DNA of 48,031 nucleotides, from assembly GCA_001931905.2 (NCBI GenBank), contig MSJI02000459.1, positions 1 to 48,031 on the forward strand, given 5' to 3'. Source of the stretch: Cladosporium sp. IMV 00045 (lineage: Eukaryota; Ascomycota; Dothideomycetes; Cladosporiales; Cladosporiaceae). The translations under genes and the position numbers were made by a program. The notes under the pieces are model-generated. The model searched no databases. It was not told where the DNA came from and worked only from the letters and a program-made list of their open reading frames with translations. Shown one piece after another: positions 31,664 to 42,722 of the stretch; positions within the stretch are counted from its first letter, which is position 1; each line of letters begins with the position of its first letter.

Positions 31664-32827
31664 CTTTTTCAGATGCCAATGGGTTGTGTTTGTCGCGGCG
31701 ATGGTGTTGTCAAGGTGTTGGTGAGAAGAAAGAAATAGAGGGGCAGTCTGACAGAGCAAGGAGCTGGGTGAGTGCTTAAGTTGGGTAACTACGTGGGACT
31801 GCTTTCACAAGGCAGGAGCGACTGAAGCTCAGATATGAGGCGCTTGCAGCTCACAAATTGAAGCGACACACCTCACTTCATAAAACGAAAGGGGTCCCCC
31901 AACTCAGTGACGATGTGCGACGTAGTCGTTGATGCCGCTTTCTCCCCGCACGATACCAGTCCAACTCTTCGTCCAATTGTATTGTACCCCAGCCGTGGTA
32001 TGCGGGCACTGTGTGTTGTAGCACATTCGGGGGGTCGTTGCATGATACGAGAGCTTACCATCAAATCGGACAATGCCAGCGACAGGAGATCTCTGACTGC
32101 CGATTTGCTACCAGAGTGAGACTCATTGCTTCGCTCAGCTCACGGATGCATTGGGTTGAAAAGCTGCAGCATACCACAATAACAGCTTGCTGCCTATTAC
32201 AGCATGATGCTGCAGGACAAGAGATGCTGTTGTACCGGAAGAGCCGGGATACTCGGAGCTGCCTTTTGCCACACCAATGATACTTCAGCTACCTCACTAA
32301 AGAGAAGTGATATTTAAACAAGTGGGAGTACGAGAATAACATTGCTGGGTAATGCTGACTTTGAATATGATAACACGAGGTCGATGTTTAACACACATGC
32401 ACAAAAGCTTATTGGCTGATGTGGCTGACTGGCCAGGTGGGGTCCTCTGCCGTTTAGGCATGGGTTTCTTTGTCTTTCTCTCTAATATCAATAATTGTGC
32501 TCTTGGCCTATCACCATCTTTAAAGAAATCATATCATTCGAGAGCTGTAGCATCAGACCTTGCTGACAGGGACAAAGAAACCCTGAGCAAGCCGGCAGAG
32601 CTTCGAGATCACTTCATATGCAGGCTGCTTACGAACCTTGTGATCTGTTTCCACTGCAACCGTCAGAAAGTAGGGGTATATCGAGACACATTTAGAAGAT
32701 GCCGAGTTTATGTTGTATTCGTTGTCTTTGTTTAATCTTCTCTTAGCTAAGAATTGACATCCTGGCTCTTTGAATTGAGGTTGAGCAAGGTGAGCCACTT
32801 CAACACGTACCCAGTAGCTCAGTAGTA
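31664..32827. other. Intergenic region upstream of the molybdenum enzyme gene
   Basis: About 1.16 kb between the molybdenum enzyme start (minus) and the catalase pseudogene (plus). It is AT-rich in its middle part. I looked for reading frames, terminal repeats and tRNA-like boxes and saw none that could be supported. Confidence 0.35.
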
Positions 32828-34546
32828 ATGGCCATGGCACCTTGATCGACAGCAACAAGCCAACCGTTGTATACACGCGCTGGAGGTTCTTGAACCTCCC
32901 CCTCCACGAGTGTCGGGTTTAATTGGCATTGCCTCAAAGGGCACCATTGCCAAGACCCAGGCTCTTCGCAAGAGATGCCAATTGGCAGTGGTAAGGGTGG
33001 TTTGGCCGTACTCGCCGACACAGAACTCACCGAGACGCTGACGTACTTTGCGCGGGGGCGAATTCCAGAGAGGTAAGATTTGCTCGCCTGATAGATCAGT
33101 GAACAAGGCTCGTAGTGACACATTGGATCGAAGCGTCCATGGCAAAGTAGCTGGCGCCTGGGGAACATTGGAAGTGCTTGACGATGTTTCTGACTTAACA
33201 GACGCGAAATTCCTACTTGAAGTCGGGAAGAAGACTAAGGTGTTGACTCGCATCTCTAAGGTAGCCGGCGAGAAAGGTTCCAGCGGTACTGTGCGAGATG
33301 TACGCGGATGGTCGATGAAGTTCTGCACGAAAATGGAAATCAGGACTTCGTTCCCAAAGATCTGCCTGTCTTTTTCATTCGAGATCCGATCAAATTTCCC
33401 AGCATGAACCGAAGCCACAAAAGGCATCCGAGGACCTTCGTACCGGACAACAATATGTTCTGGGATTATCATGTCAATAATCCGGAAGGGATTCACGCAT
33501 TGATGAACCTTATCGGTCAAAGAGGCATACCGGCTTCTTTGAGGCACATCAATGGATTTGGTGTTCATACTTACACTTTGAACAAAGAGGTGAGTTTGCA
33601 TGATACGCAATAGTAGCTTGTTTCTCTGACATTTGCAGGACGGAAGCTTCGTCTACGTCAAATGGCATCTCCGCCCAGAGGGTGGAATCAAAACCCTCAC
33701 AAATGACGAGGCTGTGAGCTTAGCAGGAACGCAACCGGACTATCACATCAAGGATGTGTTCAATGCCATTGAGAAGGGCGACCATCCTTCATGGCTGTTT
33801 TATGTGCAGGTGATCAAGCCAGAAGACGTCCGAGATGCCCCGATCGGTATCTTCGATTGCACTTTCACCTGGCCGCATGAGCAATATCCCCTGCGTCGAC
33901 TTGGAAGACTTACTTTGCATGATAATGTATATTTGACGACGAGTGTAGTAATGGCATGAATCGTGCTGACTGATGTCGTAGCCGCACAATTACTTCCAGG
34001 ACATCGAGCTCCGTCCAACATGGTGCCGGGTATCGGGCACTCTGCGGATATGGGTGAGTACAACATATCACACGTCGGGCTTCAATTCTGACGCTTTGAT
34101 CAGTCCTGCAGGCCCACATGTTCAGCTATCCAGATGCTGCCCGTTACCGCCTTGGCCGAATTTACCAGCAACTTCCCAACAACAGACCCATCGCCAAAGT
34201 CTACTCACCCTACGAGCGCGACGGGCCCGGTCGCATCGATGGCAACTACGGCGGCGACCCGAATTACGTTCGCTCGGAGTTCCGCCCAATGACCCTCAGC
34301 AAGCGTAATCAGTTCCCGAACCATGAGCAATGGCAAGGCCATGTGGTCATCAAATCGACTGAGGTCACGGACAGAGATTTCGTGCAGCCTCGGGAACTGT
34401 GGGAAGTCATTAAGAAGGAGAAGGCCGTTGATGAATTTTTGGAGAACTTCAAGCCGATGATTGCTGGCGTTGAGGGAGGGTTGCGTGACCAGGTTTTCGG
34501 TGAGATGATGTCGATGAAAACCGTCCTAGGTTTCGCAGCTTGGTGA
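32828..34546 (+). pseudogene. Catalase (heme, small-subunit type), decayed
   Basis: Catalase sequence can be followed through six or seven exon-like blocks: 32828-32916, 32989-33072, 33134-33589, 33639-33926, 33982-34053 and 34104-34546, separated by intron-sized gaps. Recognisable segments include YFARGRIPE/SVHGKVAGAWG (distal His), VGKKTKVLTRIS, TVRDVRGWSMKF, FFIRDPIKFP, ASLRHINGFGVHTY, NYFQDIE and FSYPDAARYRLG (heme-ligand Tyr). Damage is multiple: TGA codons in frame at 32843 and 32891; a weak GTTTAA donor at 32917; a single-base loss near 33327-33332 that shifts frame before NQDFV; and a deletion near 34009 that removes the end of a conserved helix and shifts frame again before SNMVPGIG. 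The distal Asn is Lys (33356-33358), and the Arg before FSY is His (34115-34117). The copy should not give active catalase. Intact relatives degrade hydrogen peroxide. Confidence 0.9.
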
Positions 34547-35823
34547 CGATACATGTAGCGTTGTTCGCGAAGGTGGACGAGGAACTCGCTCGTCTGTTGC
34601 GAGAAGATTCACAAGAGTGATTATCTTCCGTTTCCAAGAAGAATGAAGACTCTCTGCCATCTCTGGAATACTGACAAATGTGAGGTCCGAGATACATGCT
34701 GAGCGGGTAGCCTTGTGTGCCATCTCGAAAGGTTTACAGTCCTCGCTTCGTGCGCTGTATTGTGCTTGCGTGGTGGTTTTTTTGCGTGTTAGAATAGATA
34801 CGAAGACCAGTAACGAAGGTTGTTTGTGTTTTTCTCTGCTCCAAAAGAGAGCAAACCGCGATGCCTTCGCAAACGCGGACGAAAGCTTGTCACGCGTCAT
34901 GGGGATGACAGCTTCATGTTTCGATGTCTTCTCTCACTTCATCGCCAAAAGCTATCGCCTAACGACATCTATCTTATGATTCCGTCTCGCCCCACTTTCC
35001 AGACAAAAGGGATCGAGCTTGATGATCTTTTGGCATGTGTGTTTCCATTTGAGGAGGCTCCGTGTGAAGGCCGCTAAAGTACGAAAAATTGGCCTCTTCT
35101 GGCGATCGCGAAGCAGTACGACCTTGAGCATGGCCAGTCCCAGATAATCTGTTTTCTTGCTTTTTCAATACTAATGTCGCCATTTCAGAGCACAACCTGA
35201 TCATTGCTCTAGATGAGCACGCGATGCGCCACAAGATAGCAGGTGGCTGACTTCAAGGCCGGGTCGGATGCCAGCAATATGTACCATCAGACTTGCTATC
35301 GCCGCAATACATACTCGACAAGTGAAAATGTGCGAGCTACCAACCAATCTCGTACGAAACCTGAAGAATGGAGGTGTGCCATTTGGCCTCTTGACGTGTC
35401 GCCAAGTGGGTGAGATATCGCGTGATTTTGCCAAGTATCTCACCACCGGAGTGCTAAGCCGATACAAAGAGAAGTCTATCCATTCTGAATTGCTTCTCTC
35501 CTTTGACAGCCAATGGCTTGAAGGGCACGTCGTACACAATGCAGTGCTTCGGCTTGCCCAGGCTCGCCTCGTCCAAGATAATGCTATCAGAGGCGTCTGC
35601 ATCAACCTCGCCCAGAGCCATTCCAAGCACCCATTTCATCGCCGTCTTGGGGCCAGGCCATTCGGCACTGCCACACAAGACTGTGAAGTGGAAGATCTCG
35701 AAAGCAAAAAGCAAGTAACTCTGTGCGAGTATAAGCTTCAGCCTCCCGCGCAGTCGTAGTCAGTTTGACATCCTTCATCTCTTCACTGTTTATACCCCAC
35801 GCCCTTGAAACAATATTGGAATC
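34547..35823. other. Intergenic region with an unassigned coding-like segment
   Basis: About 1.28 kb between the catalase pseudogene and the MFS gene. The only notable content is the minus-strand coding-like stretch at 35454-35714 (separate entry). No repeat or RNA gene is apparent; the MFS promoter must lie in its right part. Confidence 0.35.
35454..35714 (-). other. Unidentified coding-like segment, possible gene remnant
   Basis: A minus-strand frame of 86 codons (35714-35454, stop TAG) looks more like real protein than its neighbours. It has a balanced composition with segments such as AMKWVLGMALGEVDADASDS, LGKPKHCIVYDVPFKPLAVK and KQFRMDRLLF, and many of its codons end in G or C. The frame is open upstream of the ATG, but no splice-linked start or continuation could be found. 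A different minus frame stays open downstream to 35201. I do not recognise the family. It may be an exon of a small gene whose other exons I missed, a relic of a lost gene, or chance. Confidence 0.25.
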
Positions 35824-37775
35824 ATGGGCAGAGTCGATCTCCCTCCACCAGAGAGCGATGCCGCTGGATACCCAGTGCCTGCCGAAGATGAGCAGGTCAT
35901 CACAATCGAGCGCGATTGGACCGTCGAGGAAGAGAAGAAGGCAAAGCGGAAGTAAGAAGCCTTGCCACGCTACCAGGTTTTGCATCCTTGACTAACCTTG
36001 AAACCAAGACTCGATCTGATAATCATGCCGCTGCTGACCCTCGGTTTCTTCTGTCTGCGTGAGTTGTCGTGAAGGCAGGTCCTCGTTGTGTCATGGACTA
36101 ACGCGAGGTAGAACTCGATCGTGGTAACATGGCAAATGCCATCACCGACAACTTCATGGAAGATGTTGGAATCAATCAAGACCAATTCAATGTCGGTCAG
36201 CAGATGCTGTCGCTTGGCATTGTACTCTTCGAGATTCCCTCCAACATGATCCTCTACCGTGTGGGTCCCGGCAAATGGCTGACCCTGCAACTCTTCCTCT
36301 TGGTAGGTTCTAGTGTGTAGGCTAGAAAGAGACTCGCGCTGACAATCGATAGTATGTCTTATGTTGTCTGTCGAACACATGCCAGGCTCCTTGCTGTCTG
36401 GCAATCTGTTTGAGCAGCAGCTCTGCCAATCATCTGTATATCCAACTAACGGCACTACAGTGGCACGGTCTCAACCTTCCAGGCCTTCCAAACTAACTAC
36501 GCATCTTTCATCGCGACCCGCTTCCTTTTGGGTGTGACGGAATCTGGCTTCATCCCTGGCGGTCTTTGGACTCTATCCACATGGTATACCAAGAAAGAGA
36601 CTGCAAAGCGTGTTATGATATTCTACTTCGGCAACCAGTTTGGACAAGCGTCAGCTAAGCTTCTCGCGTACGGCATTCTGCACATGCGTGGTGTAGCCGG
36701 CCGTCCGGGTTGGTTCTGGCTGTTCGTCCTCATGGGAGGTTTCACTTGCTTCAGCGGTATCATCCTCGGATGCTTCCTCCCGGACTCTTTCAAGCGCCCG
36801 AGAAGCACTTTCGTACCGACTCTCAAGATCTTCAGCGAAAGAGAAATCCATATTCTCAACTCCCGCGTGCTGATGGACGACCCAATGAAGGGAAGGAAGA
36901 AGAAGAGCATTGGCCTTGCAGCATTCAAGAAACTTGTAAGTGGAAGCGAACGACAGAGGTCACATGATACTGACCTGCCTCTAAGAACAACTGGCGCATG
37001 TGGGTCCACTTCCTCATCACGCTCTGCAACAATGGCCCGCAACGAGCATTCGATACCTACGCCCCGAGTATAGTTGGCAGCTTCGGGTTTGCAGCTCTCA
37101 CAAGCAATGCCCTCGCCTCCGTTGGTCTTTTCTTGCAGATTCCTATGTCCTTTGCCTTCAGCTACGTTTCCGATAAATAGTAAGTCTTCACAGGTCATAT
37201 CTGTTCGGTCGCACCTTGACTAACCTTCCATCAGCTCTCGCCGTGGTGAAACAGTGATCACTGGCCTAAGCATGCACATGCTCGGCTACATCTTCAACCG
37301 CATCTTCACTGAACTTGGCCGCCGCAACGTGAGCTACTTCGGTGTGGTCTGGACCCAAGTGTTCGGAACTTTCTCTCACCCGCTGAATATCGCATGGATG
37401 TCCCTTACCTGCGAAGACTCTGAGGAGAGAGCCCTTGCCATGGCATTAGTCATCATGGGAGCCAACATCGCTGGCATTTATGGAGCTCAGATTTTCCGCT
37501 CAGACGACAAGCCCAAGTACCGTCGTGCTTTCAGCATCGCATGCGCCGTGCTGGCTTTCGGTATCGTTCTAGCCATAATCAGATACCTGGATGACCTCCG
37601 CAGACGCCGCCGCCAAGCGAGACGGACATCCATCAGTGCTGTTGACAGCAACGACGAGAGCCCGAATAAGTGGCAGCAAGTCAACTCGACGGAAGCTACA
37701 CCGCAAAATGGAGAAGCTGTGCAGGTCGTTGTAGGCTCGAAAAGCCCCGTCGTCTCGCGGGATCTGAAATTATGA
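35824..37775 (+). CDS. MFS transporter, allantoate permease (Dal5)/anion-cation symporter type
   Basis: Exons are 35824-35951, 36009-36058, 36112 to about 36302, 36461-36935, 36986-37179 and 37235-37775, encoding about 525-531 residues. Family blocks are LDLIIMPLLTLGFFCLQLDR with GNMANAITDNF (helix 1), GIVLFEIPSNMIL, RFLLGVTESGFIPGGLWTLS, YFGNQFGQASAKLLAYGIL, ITLCNNGPQRAFDTYAP and WTQVFGTFSHPLNIAWMS. Twelve membrane segments can be placed. Members import organic anions, vitamins, allantoate or ureidosuccinate; the substrate here is unknown. One junction is odd. The family frame LFLF-G-TVSTF needs exon 3 to end at 36301, where the intron would begin GG; the canonical GT at 36303 shifts the frame. 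A canonical donor at 36317 (GTAGGC) keeps the frame but adds about five residues to a membrane helix. The long intron (about 144-159 bp) is unusual here. Confidence 0.8.
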
Positions 37776-38621
37776 GCTGCAGGGATTGGTTAGCTGTATG
37801 GCTGTTATCACATGGTAGTCAAGTTCCACTTTGACGGCAAATTTCCATACACGATGAATGAACATGCACGGCCCCAGATTGACATGAGGCAGGGATCAAA
37901 CGATTGCATGGCGCAGTCAACTTCAGATCATTGGCATCGCTTGCAAGACTTCTACATAACAACGCTTCGAGCGAGGCTGAAGGCATTTAAAAAGGAATAG
38001 GTTGTGAAGATACGGGTAGGCCAGCCGCTCTCTTCGTCGATTCTATGTCAGCATCATCAATATCGGTTTGCTCATATAGCTCCGTTACCGCTAAGATGCT
38101 GATTTCATATTCTCCACCATCGAACTCCTTTCGTCGGGCTGACTTTCACAAAAATAGAGAGCTGCGCACAGATTTGACGACAAAACTTTCACATGCAAGC
38201 CAAGTACAATAAGTCCCGAGCCCTCTCTAAAGCCTTGTCTTTGTTAGCCTATAGATGCTCTGCCTTGCCTCTTGAGTGACAGTGCCTCGCTTTGCGTTTG
38301 TGGCTTGCCGGCTTATGCCTACCTACCTCAGACATGGGCTGGCAACGGACCCAGATCACGTGCCTTGTGTTTCGCTCGACAGGCTCGCGACATGAGTTCT
38401 TCCACTGAGAGGCAGAAGATACGGAATCACCGGGTAACAGACTACTCTGGTCAGTCGATCGATGGACAAAGATCAGCCCACGCTGTCAGACTGAGGTTAC
38501 ACAGCATCCTCATGATGCCTTCATGCATGCAAGCCTCATGCAGCAATGCCCGATGGGCGCTGGATGACTTTCAGCTTGCAATTCAGCTTCTGCCTTCCTG
38601 TCTGTTTCTTTGTGTTTTGAC
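37776..38621. other. Intergenic region upstream of the CorA-like gene
   Basis: This 846-bp stretch holds the 3' flank of the MFS gene and the promoter of the CorA-like gene. I see no further gene, tRNA or repeat. Confidence 0.35.
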
Positions 38622-40381
38622 ATGTCGTCTTCTTCATCAAGGAACATCAAGCTCACAGTACTGTCGAAACCGACACATACAAAAGTGAGTCCTATGGGTG
38701 AACCTGTCGCGCCACCAGCACCGGAAACTGGTAGCCCTCGGCAGAGATACTTTGAGAGAGTTGAGGAGTCCGTGGGACATGACATCTTTGTCCGCAATTG
38801 GTTTCTCTTCAATCTTCAACATAGATGGTCTCGATTGGCAATCTTGGATGGTTCCGATATTCCACTCAACGAACGGGAAGGCATTGACTTCTACAAACTA
38901 AAGCCTGATGAATTACGAGACCTGAGCACCCGAGGCAAAGGTCGTCCCATCATCATCCTTGTCGAAGACATCAACCGAGATTGCGTCGAGCTACTGGATG
39001 CAGCATTTGGTCTTGATCCTATCTTCCTGTTGGCATCCGAGCGTGGGGTCGCTGCTTCGCAAGACGCTTTACCGAATGAATTCCAAGATCTTTCAAATCG
39101 CCTTAGAGAAGCGGGCAGCTTTGCTTCCTCCAGTGACAGGACGGCATGGACTGTTAGGATTGGGAATACCTCTCTTAAGCCGAGTGTTTCTCGTTTTGAT
39201 ATGAGCTTCCGTTCACCGTTTAGTCGTGGAACAACGGTAGCAGCATACTCCTGGCCAGCTTCAAAGACGCGTAAGTAAGTAATGCTCACTGTGCTGATCT
39301 ATGAATGCTTACAGAAAATTCTATATTAGATGTCGTCCTTGTCAAGTCGGCCGTCTATGAGCCAGTAAAAACCTCACACTCGGTTCAAAGTTTTGAGAAA
39401 GGGCTCGCCGCTAGCTACATTGCTCCACCGCCTCTTCCATCTGTCTTGTGCCCTCCTCCAGAAGCTGTATACCATTTGTTTGTCGAACTTTGCACTGCTG
39501 AGGGTGCTAGCAACGATGGTCGGACTCTGAGATTGGCAGACTTTGTGTTCGGCCTTCTTCCTGAGCTATCACACGAGGCCGACACTTTCCAAGAGCGTCT
39601 CACAACGATAATTCAGGTTCTTGCCGTGTTTACGTATGGCCGGAAGCTTGTGAGAGAGAGAGATTCTTGGGATGAACTGCGTTATGAGGCTATTTTATCG
39701 CCCTCGGCTCATTCGTTCCAGTCCCTGATAGGTTTACGTCAACACATCACAGAGATCCATCGACACTTGAAGCTAGATCTTGGAGCTAGCGTGCGGTATG
39801 CGATGTATCAGACGACTGTACAGCGTACGAAAAGGGGAAATGATTTACTCGGGCTTTCCGCACGACTCAAGGCGTGTCATGTTGATCCTGGACAAATCCG
39901 ATCTATCCTCGCATTAGTTGCCCGGCTTGCCACGGATACCGATGACATCAAAGACGATCTCAACGGTGACATACAGCTCGCTATAGGAGCAGCCACGATC
40001 CAGGATTCTGATGCGATGAAACAACAAGCCGAGAGGGGGACACTGCTCACCACTTTGGCCGCAGTGTATCTCCCTTTGACTCTGGTTACAGGAATTTTCG
40101 GGATGAATATACGAGAGATCAGTCAGGGGCAGCCTCGATTTTGGTGGTGCTTCGTGATTCTCGTGGTAGTCGGACTTGCCACAATAGTTCTTGTTTTGGG
40201 ATACAATGATTGGACTCGCTTTCGAAAGTTCGAGGAACGAGAACGTCGCAGGGATGAATTAACCCGATCTGGCATGCTTGTTACGGTATCGAGAGATAAG
40301 TTCGCGAATGATCAACTTGAATCCCGTACATCCAAGACGAGGCACATCCTCAAATTCTTTCATTGGTGGCGCACGGCCTAA
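38622..40381 (+). CDS. CorA-like Mg2+/divalent metal channel
   Basis: Two exons (38622-39270 and 39315-40381) flank a very short 44-bp intron (GTAAGT...TTACAG) and encode 571 residues. The junction reads SKT-QNSILDVVLVK. The diagnostic feature is GIFGMN (GMN at about 479-481) at the end of the first of two C-terminal membrane helices (LLTTLAAVYLPLTLVTG), followed by a second helix (FWWCFVILVVVGLATIVLVL) and a basic tail. The long N-terminal soluble part, about 450 residues, ends in helical sequence (DDIKDDLNGDIQLAIGAATI) like the stalk helix of CorA. CorA proteins form pentameric channels that pass Mg2+ and sometimes Co2+, Ni2+ or Zn2+. Fungal proteins of this long type are generally uncharacterised. 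The ATG at 38622 begins MSSSSSRN. The gene ends 67 bp from the convergent secreted-protein gene. Confidence 0.82.
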
Positions 40382-40448
40382 TGCCAATGGAGGATCACGA
40401 ACTAGCTAGGCCATATCTGAACATCTGACCGATTACCAAATTGCCAGA

Positions 40449-41464
40449 CTAGCTCTTACCACCCCACGCAATGTTCTCAGCAAGAAATCCACAGCCCGCT
40501 TGGCCTTGCAGCGAATCTCCAGTCGCCATACCAGCAGCAAATCCACACGACTCCGTGCCATTGTAAATCCTACAAAGACCACTGGGATCGTTGTCAATGT
40601 CGACATAAATCATGGCCGCGCAGGCTTCATCATCTACGCACAGCTGACAGCAAGCCGAAGCGTCGTTGGCAGCGGGAATTTCGGAGTCTTGGACGATGTA
40701 CGGATCCGAAGGCTCGTAGTTGATACCGCCACGGTTGATGAGGTTGGACGGGGCACAGGCGGCGGACAAGGTAGTTTTGGTGGATGCGGTGCTGGTGTAG
40801 TCGGTGGAGAAGCAGTCGATCTCGTTGGGCATGGTGGTGGTTCCTGGGACGTATACCGTGTCGTCGACTTGGATGGTTGTTGTGGGCGTTGGGACGAGGC
40901 CGCTTAGCCATTTGGTGGAGACATCTTTCGTGTACTCTGTGGTGTAGGTGTGGTCGAAGACAGTCTCTGTAGGGTAGCCTGTTGTGGTGCCGCGAGCATA
41001 GAAGTATTCCGTGGCTTTGGTGGGAATGCAAGTAGGTCGGACTGAAGATGAAGAAAAAGAGCCAGTGTACTCTGTGCTGGTGTATATCGCGGTTCTGAAT
41101 GCATATCAGTGGAAATTGCTTGTCAAGAAGGAATACATTGAGCTTACACGGTGCTGTTCGATGTGCAGTCGTAGGTGTATGTTGTAGCGGTGGCGTTCAG
41201 GGCGGTGGTAGTCCCAGTCGTCTCTTTGACCGTATGCGTGTCTGGTGTATGGTTGAGCGTCGTCGTGCGCGTGTAGTTCGCAAGAGTCGTTGTGAACGTG
41301 AGCGGGTCTCTGTTGGTGTTCGTTTCGGTCTTCGCAGGAGCCTGCACAATGGATGCCTGATCAATTGTCGAGGTTATCACTGTGGACACTGGGCAGGAAG
41401 AAGACGATTCTTTCCTCACGGCAAAGGCCGCGAGACCAAACAGTGCAAGTGTTGAGCTGAGCAT
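40449..41464 (-). CDS. Secreted Thr-rich protein with Cys-rich C-terminal (apple/PAN-like) module
   Basis: Two exons (41464-41148 and 41094-40449) flank a 53-bp GTAAGC...TTCAG intron and encode 320 residues. The N terminus MLSSTLALFGLAAFA is a probable signal peptide. The middle 170 residues are rich in Thr and Ser (TTTLANYTRTTTLNH, TETVFDHTYTTEYTKD), with several N-x-S/T sites, as in heavily glycosylated wall proteins. The last 100 residues carry eight Cys, including ACCQLCVDDEAC and GLCRIYNGTESCGF. This resembles apple/PAN-type modules of fungal extracellular proteins, in which a C-x2-C-x4-5-C core is followed by a spaced Cys. No GPI signal is visible at the C terminus (it ends AWGGKS). The start at 41464 is preferred to 41500 because it opens directly with the signal peptide. 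Function is unknown; adhesion or wall association is a guess. Confidence 0.75.
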
Positions 41465-42722
41465 GATGTCCTCTTTGGAAGATATGTTGAGAGTGAACAA
41501 GGAATTAGTGCATGCGAATACTGTTTATCTTGAAGAGTACTTATACTATCTAGTCTTCGCAATGCGTTGGTAGCGCCTTGGACACTGTCGTCTGCTCGCA
41601 AGTTTTAGTATTCATTGAGTCGCTAGCATGTGGTCCGGCAGAGGGCACCAAATCCTTTCGTCGAGTTTGAACAATTCGGACTTCCCTTTTGTGACCAAGG
41701 CCGGTGTAAAGGCCTGCTTGAAGCGCGCTATGATATGCTATCTCGATTCGGGTTTAATTGATGTGCAATCCGAGTGCACGGTTTTGGCGGCTCGTCATCA
41801 TCGATGGGATTGTTCAAGGCACCTACTTGCTCTCTAGAACTCACACAGCAACTGCTGGCGTGGCCGAGACATTTCGCTCGTAACTCTACATCGCTTCATG
41901 ATATGACCAGAAGTGAGCCTGCAATACTGTTCATGCCTCACTGCGATTTCGAAGAGAAATAGCCGGCTGAAGGATTACGGCGGAAGTTCGTGACTTTGGA
42001 TCGTGCCGGAGTCCGCAGCCGGTGGGCTGACGCTTTGACATCCGAGTTCCATCGCACCAGAACAACAGCTCCATCATTCACACGCGATGACCATGCAGTG
42101 CAACTGTGGATGAAGATGCCAGCGCGCTGTAGCTAGAAAACTTTCCCAAGAAAAGGGTACTTTGATAGTCGTTCGTGGAACCTGGGCTTTCGCGCGATTT
42201 CAGCACGTCAGACTCGCCGTTGATTGTACGAATACCTCGATCAGAGCCTGCGACACCACGACCGGGAAGTGCCTGGTCGTGTTTGAGGCCCAATGGAGGA
42301 GAAGCTACTGGGCGAAGTGAGCATTTGTAGGCAAGCGATCCAGCAACAACTACCACTCCAAAAAGTAAGTCGAGTAGCCATCACCCCCAGACGCTTCTTG
42401 GGTCCTGAGAAGTCGCTTATAGCAGCACTCTCCCGAGTAGAGGGTAATCGCAGGAGTGAAGTCTGTAATACCCAGGAAAGTGAAACCACGTGACGTTGCT
42501 AAGCTTCCTGTTGCCGGTCGCGAATCATTGGCTGTACCCCACAGCGACGGAAGCGCGGATTTGGGTAGAGACCAGAGCAACGACAGACGACGCCAGTGCT
42601 GACTCCCGTCTGCCTCTCGTCCAATACAATCTCGGCCATTTGACCGTATCCCTTCATCTTTCCATGACACCGGCCCACAATACTATGCTCCCCGACTGAC
42701 CAACACCAAACTTGCAATTGTT
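41465..42722. promoter_or_regulatory. Divergent intergenic region, secreted protein / Zn2Cys6 regulator
   Basis: About 1.26 kb between two divergent start codons. It contains a strong hairpin at 42257-42281 (separate entry). Several short frames exist but none resembles protein. No repeat family or tRNA is apparent. Confidence 0.4.
42257..42281. repeat. Ten-base-pair inverted repeat with 5-nt loop
   Basis: CACGACCGGG and CCTGGTCGTG form a 10-bp stem (nine Watson-Crick pairs and one G-T) around the loop AAGTG, about 440 bp upstream of the regulator start. It could be a zinc-cluster protein site (a CGACC/GGTCG everted arrangement) or an RNA hairpin in a leader. Neither is shown. Confidence 0.45.

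Noticed and set aside
32819..33610. 263-codon minus-strand frame over the catalase pseudogene
   Set aside because: Opposite strand of recognisable catalase blocks; sequence lacks any family signal and only appears open by chance.
41465..42722. Possible tRNA or small gene in the long divergent region
   Set aside because: No A-box/B-box pair or cloverleaf and no protein-like frame could be found by eye.
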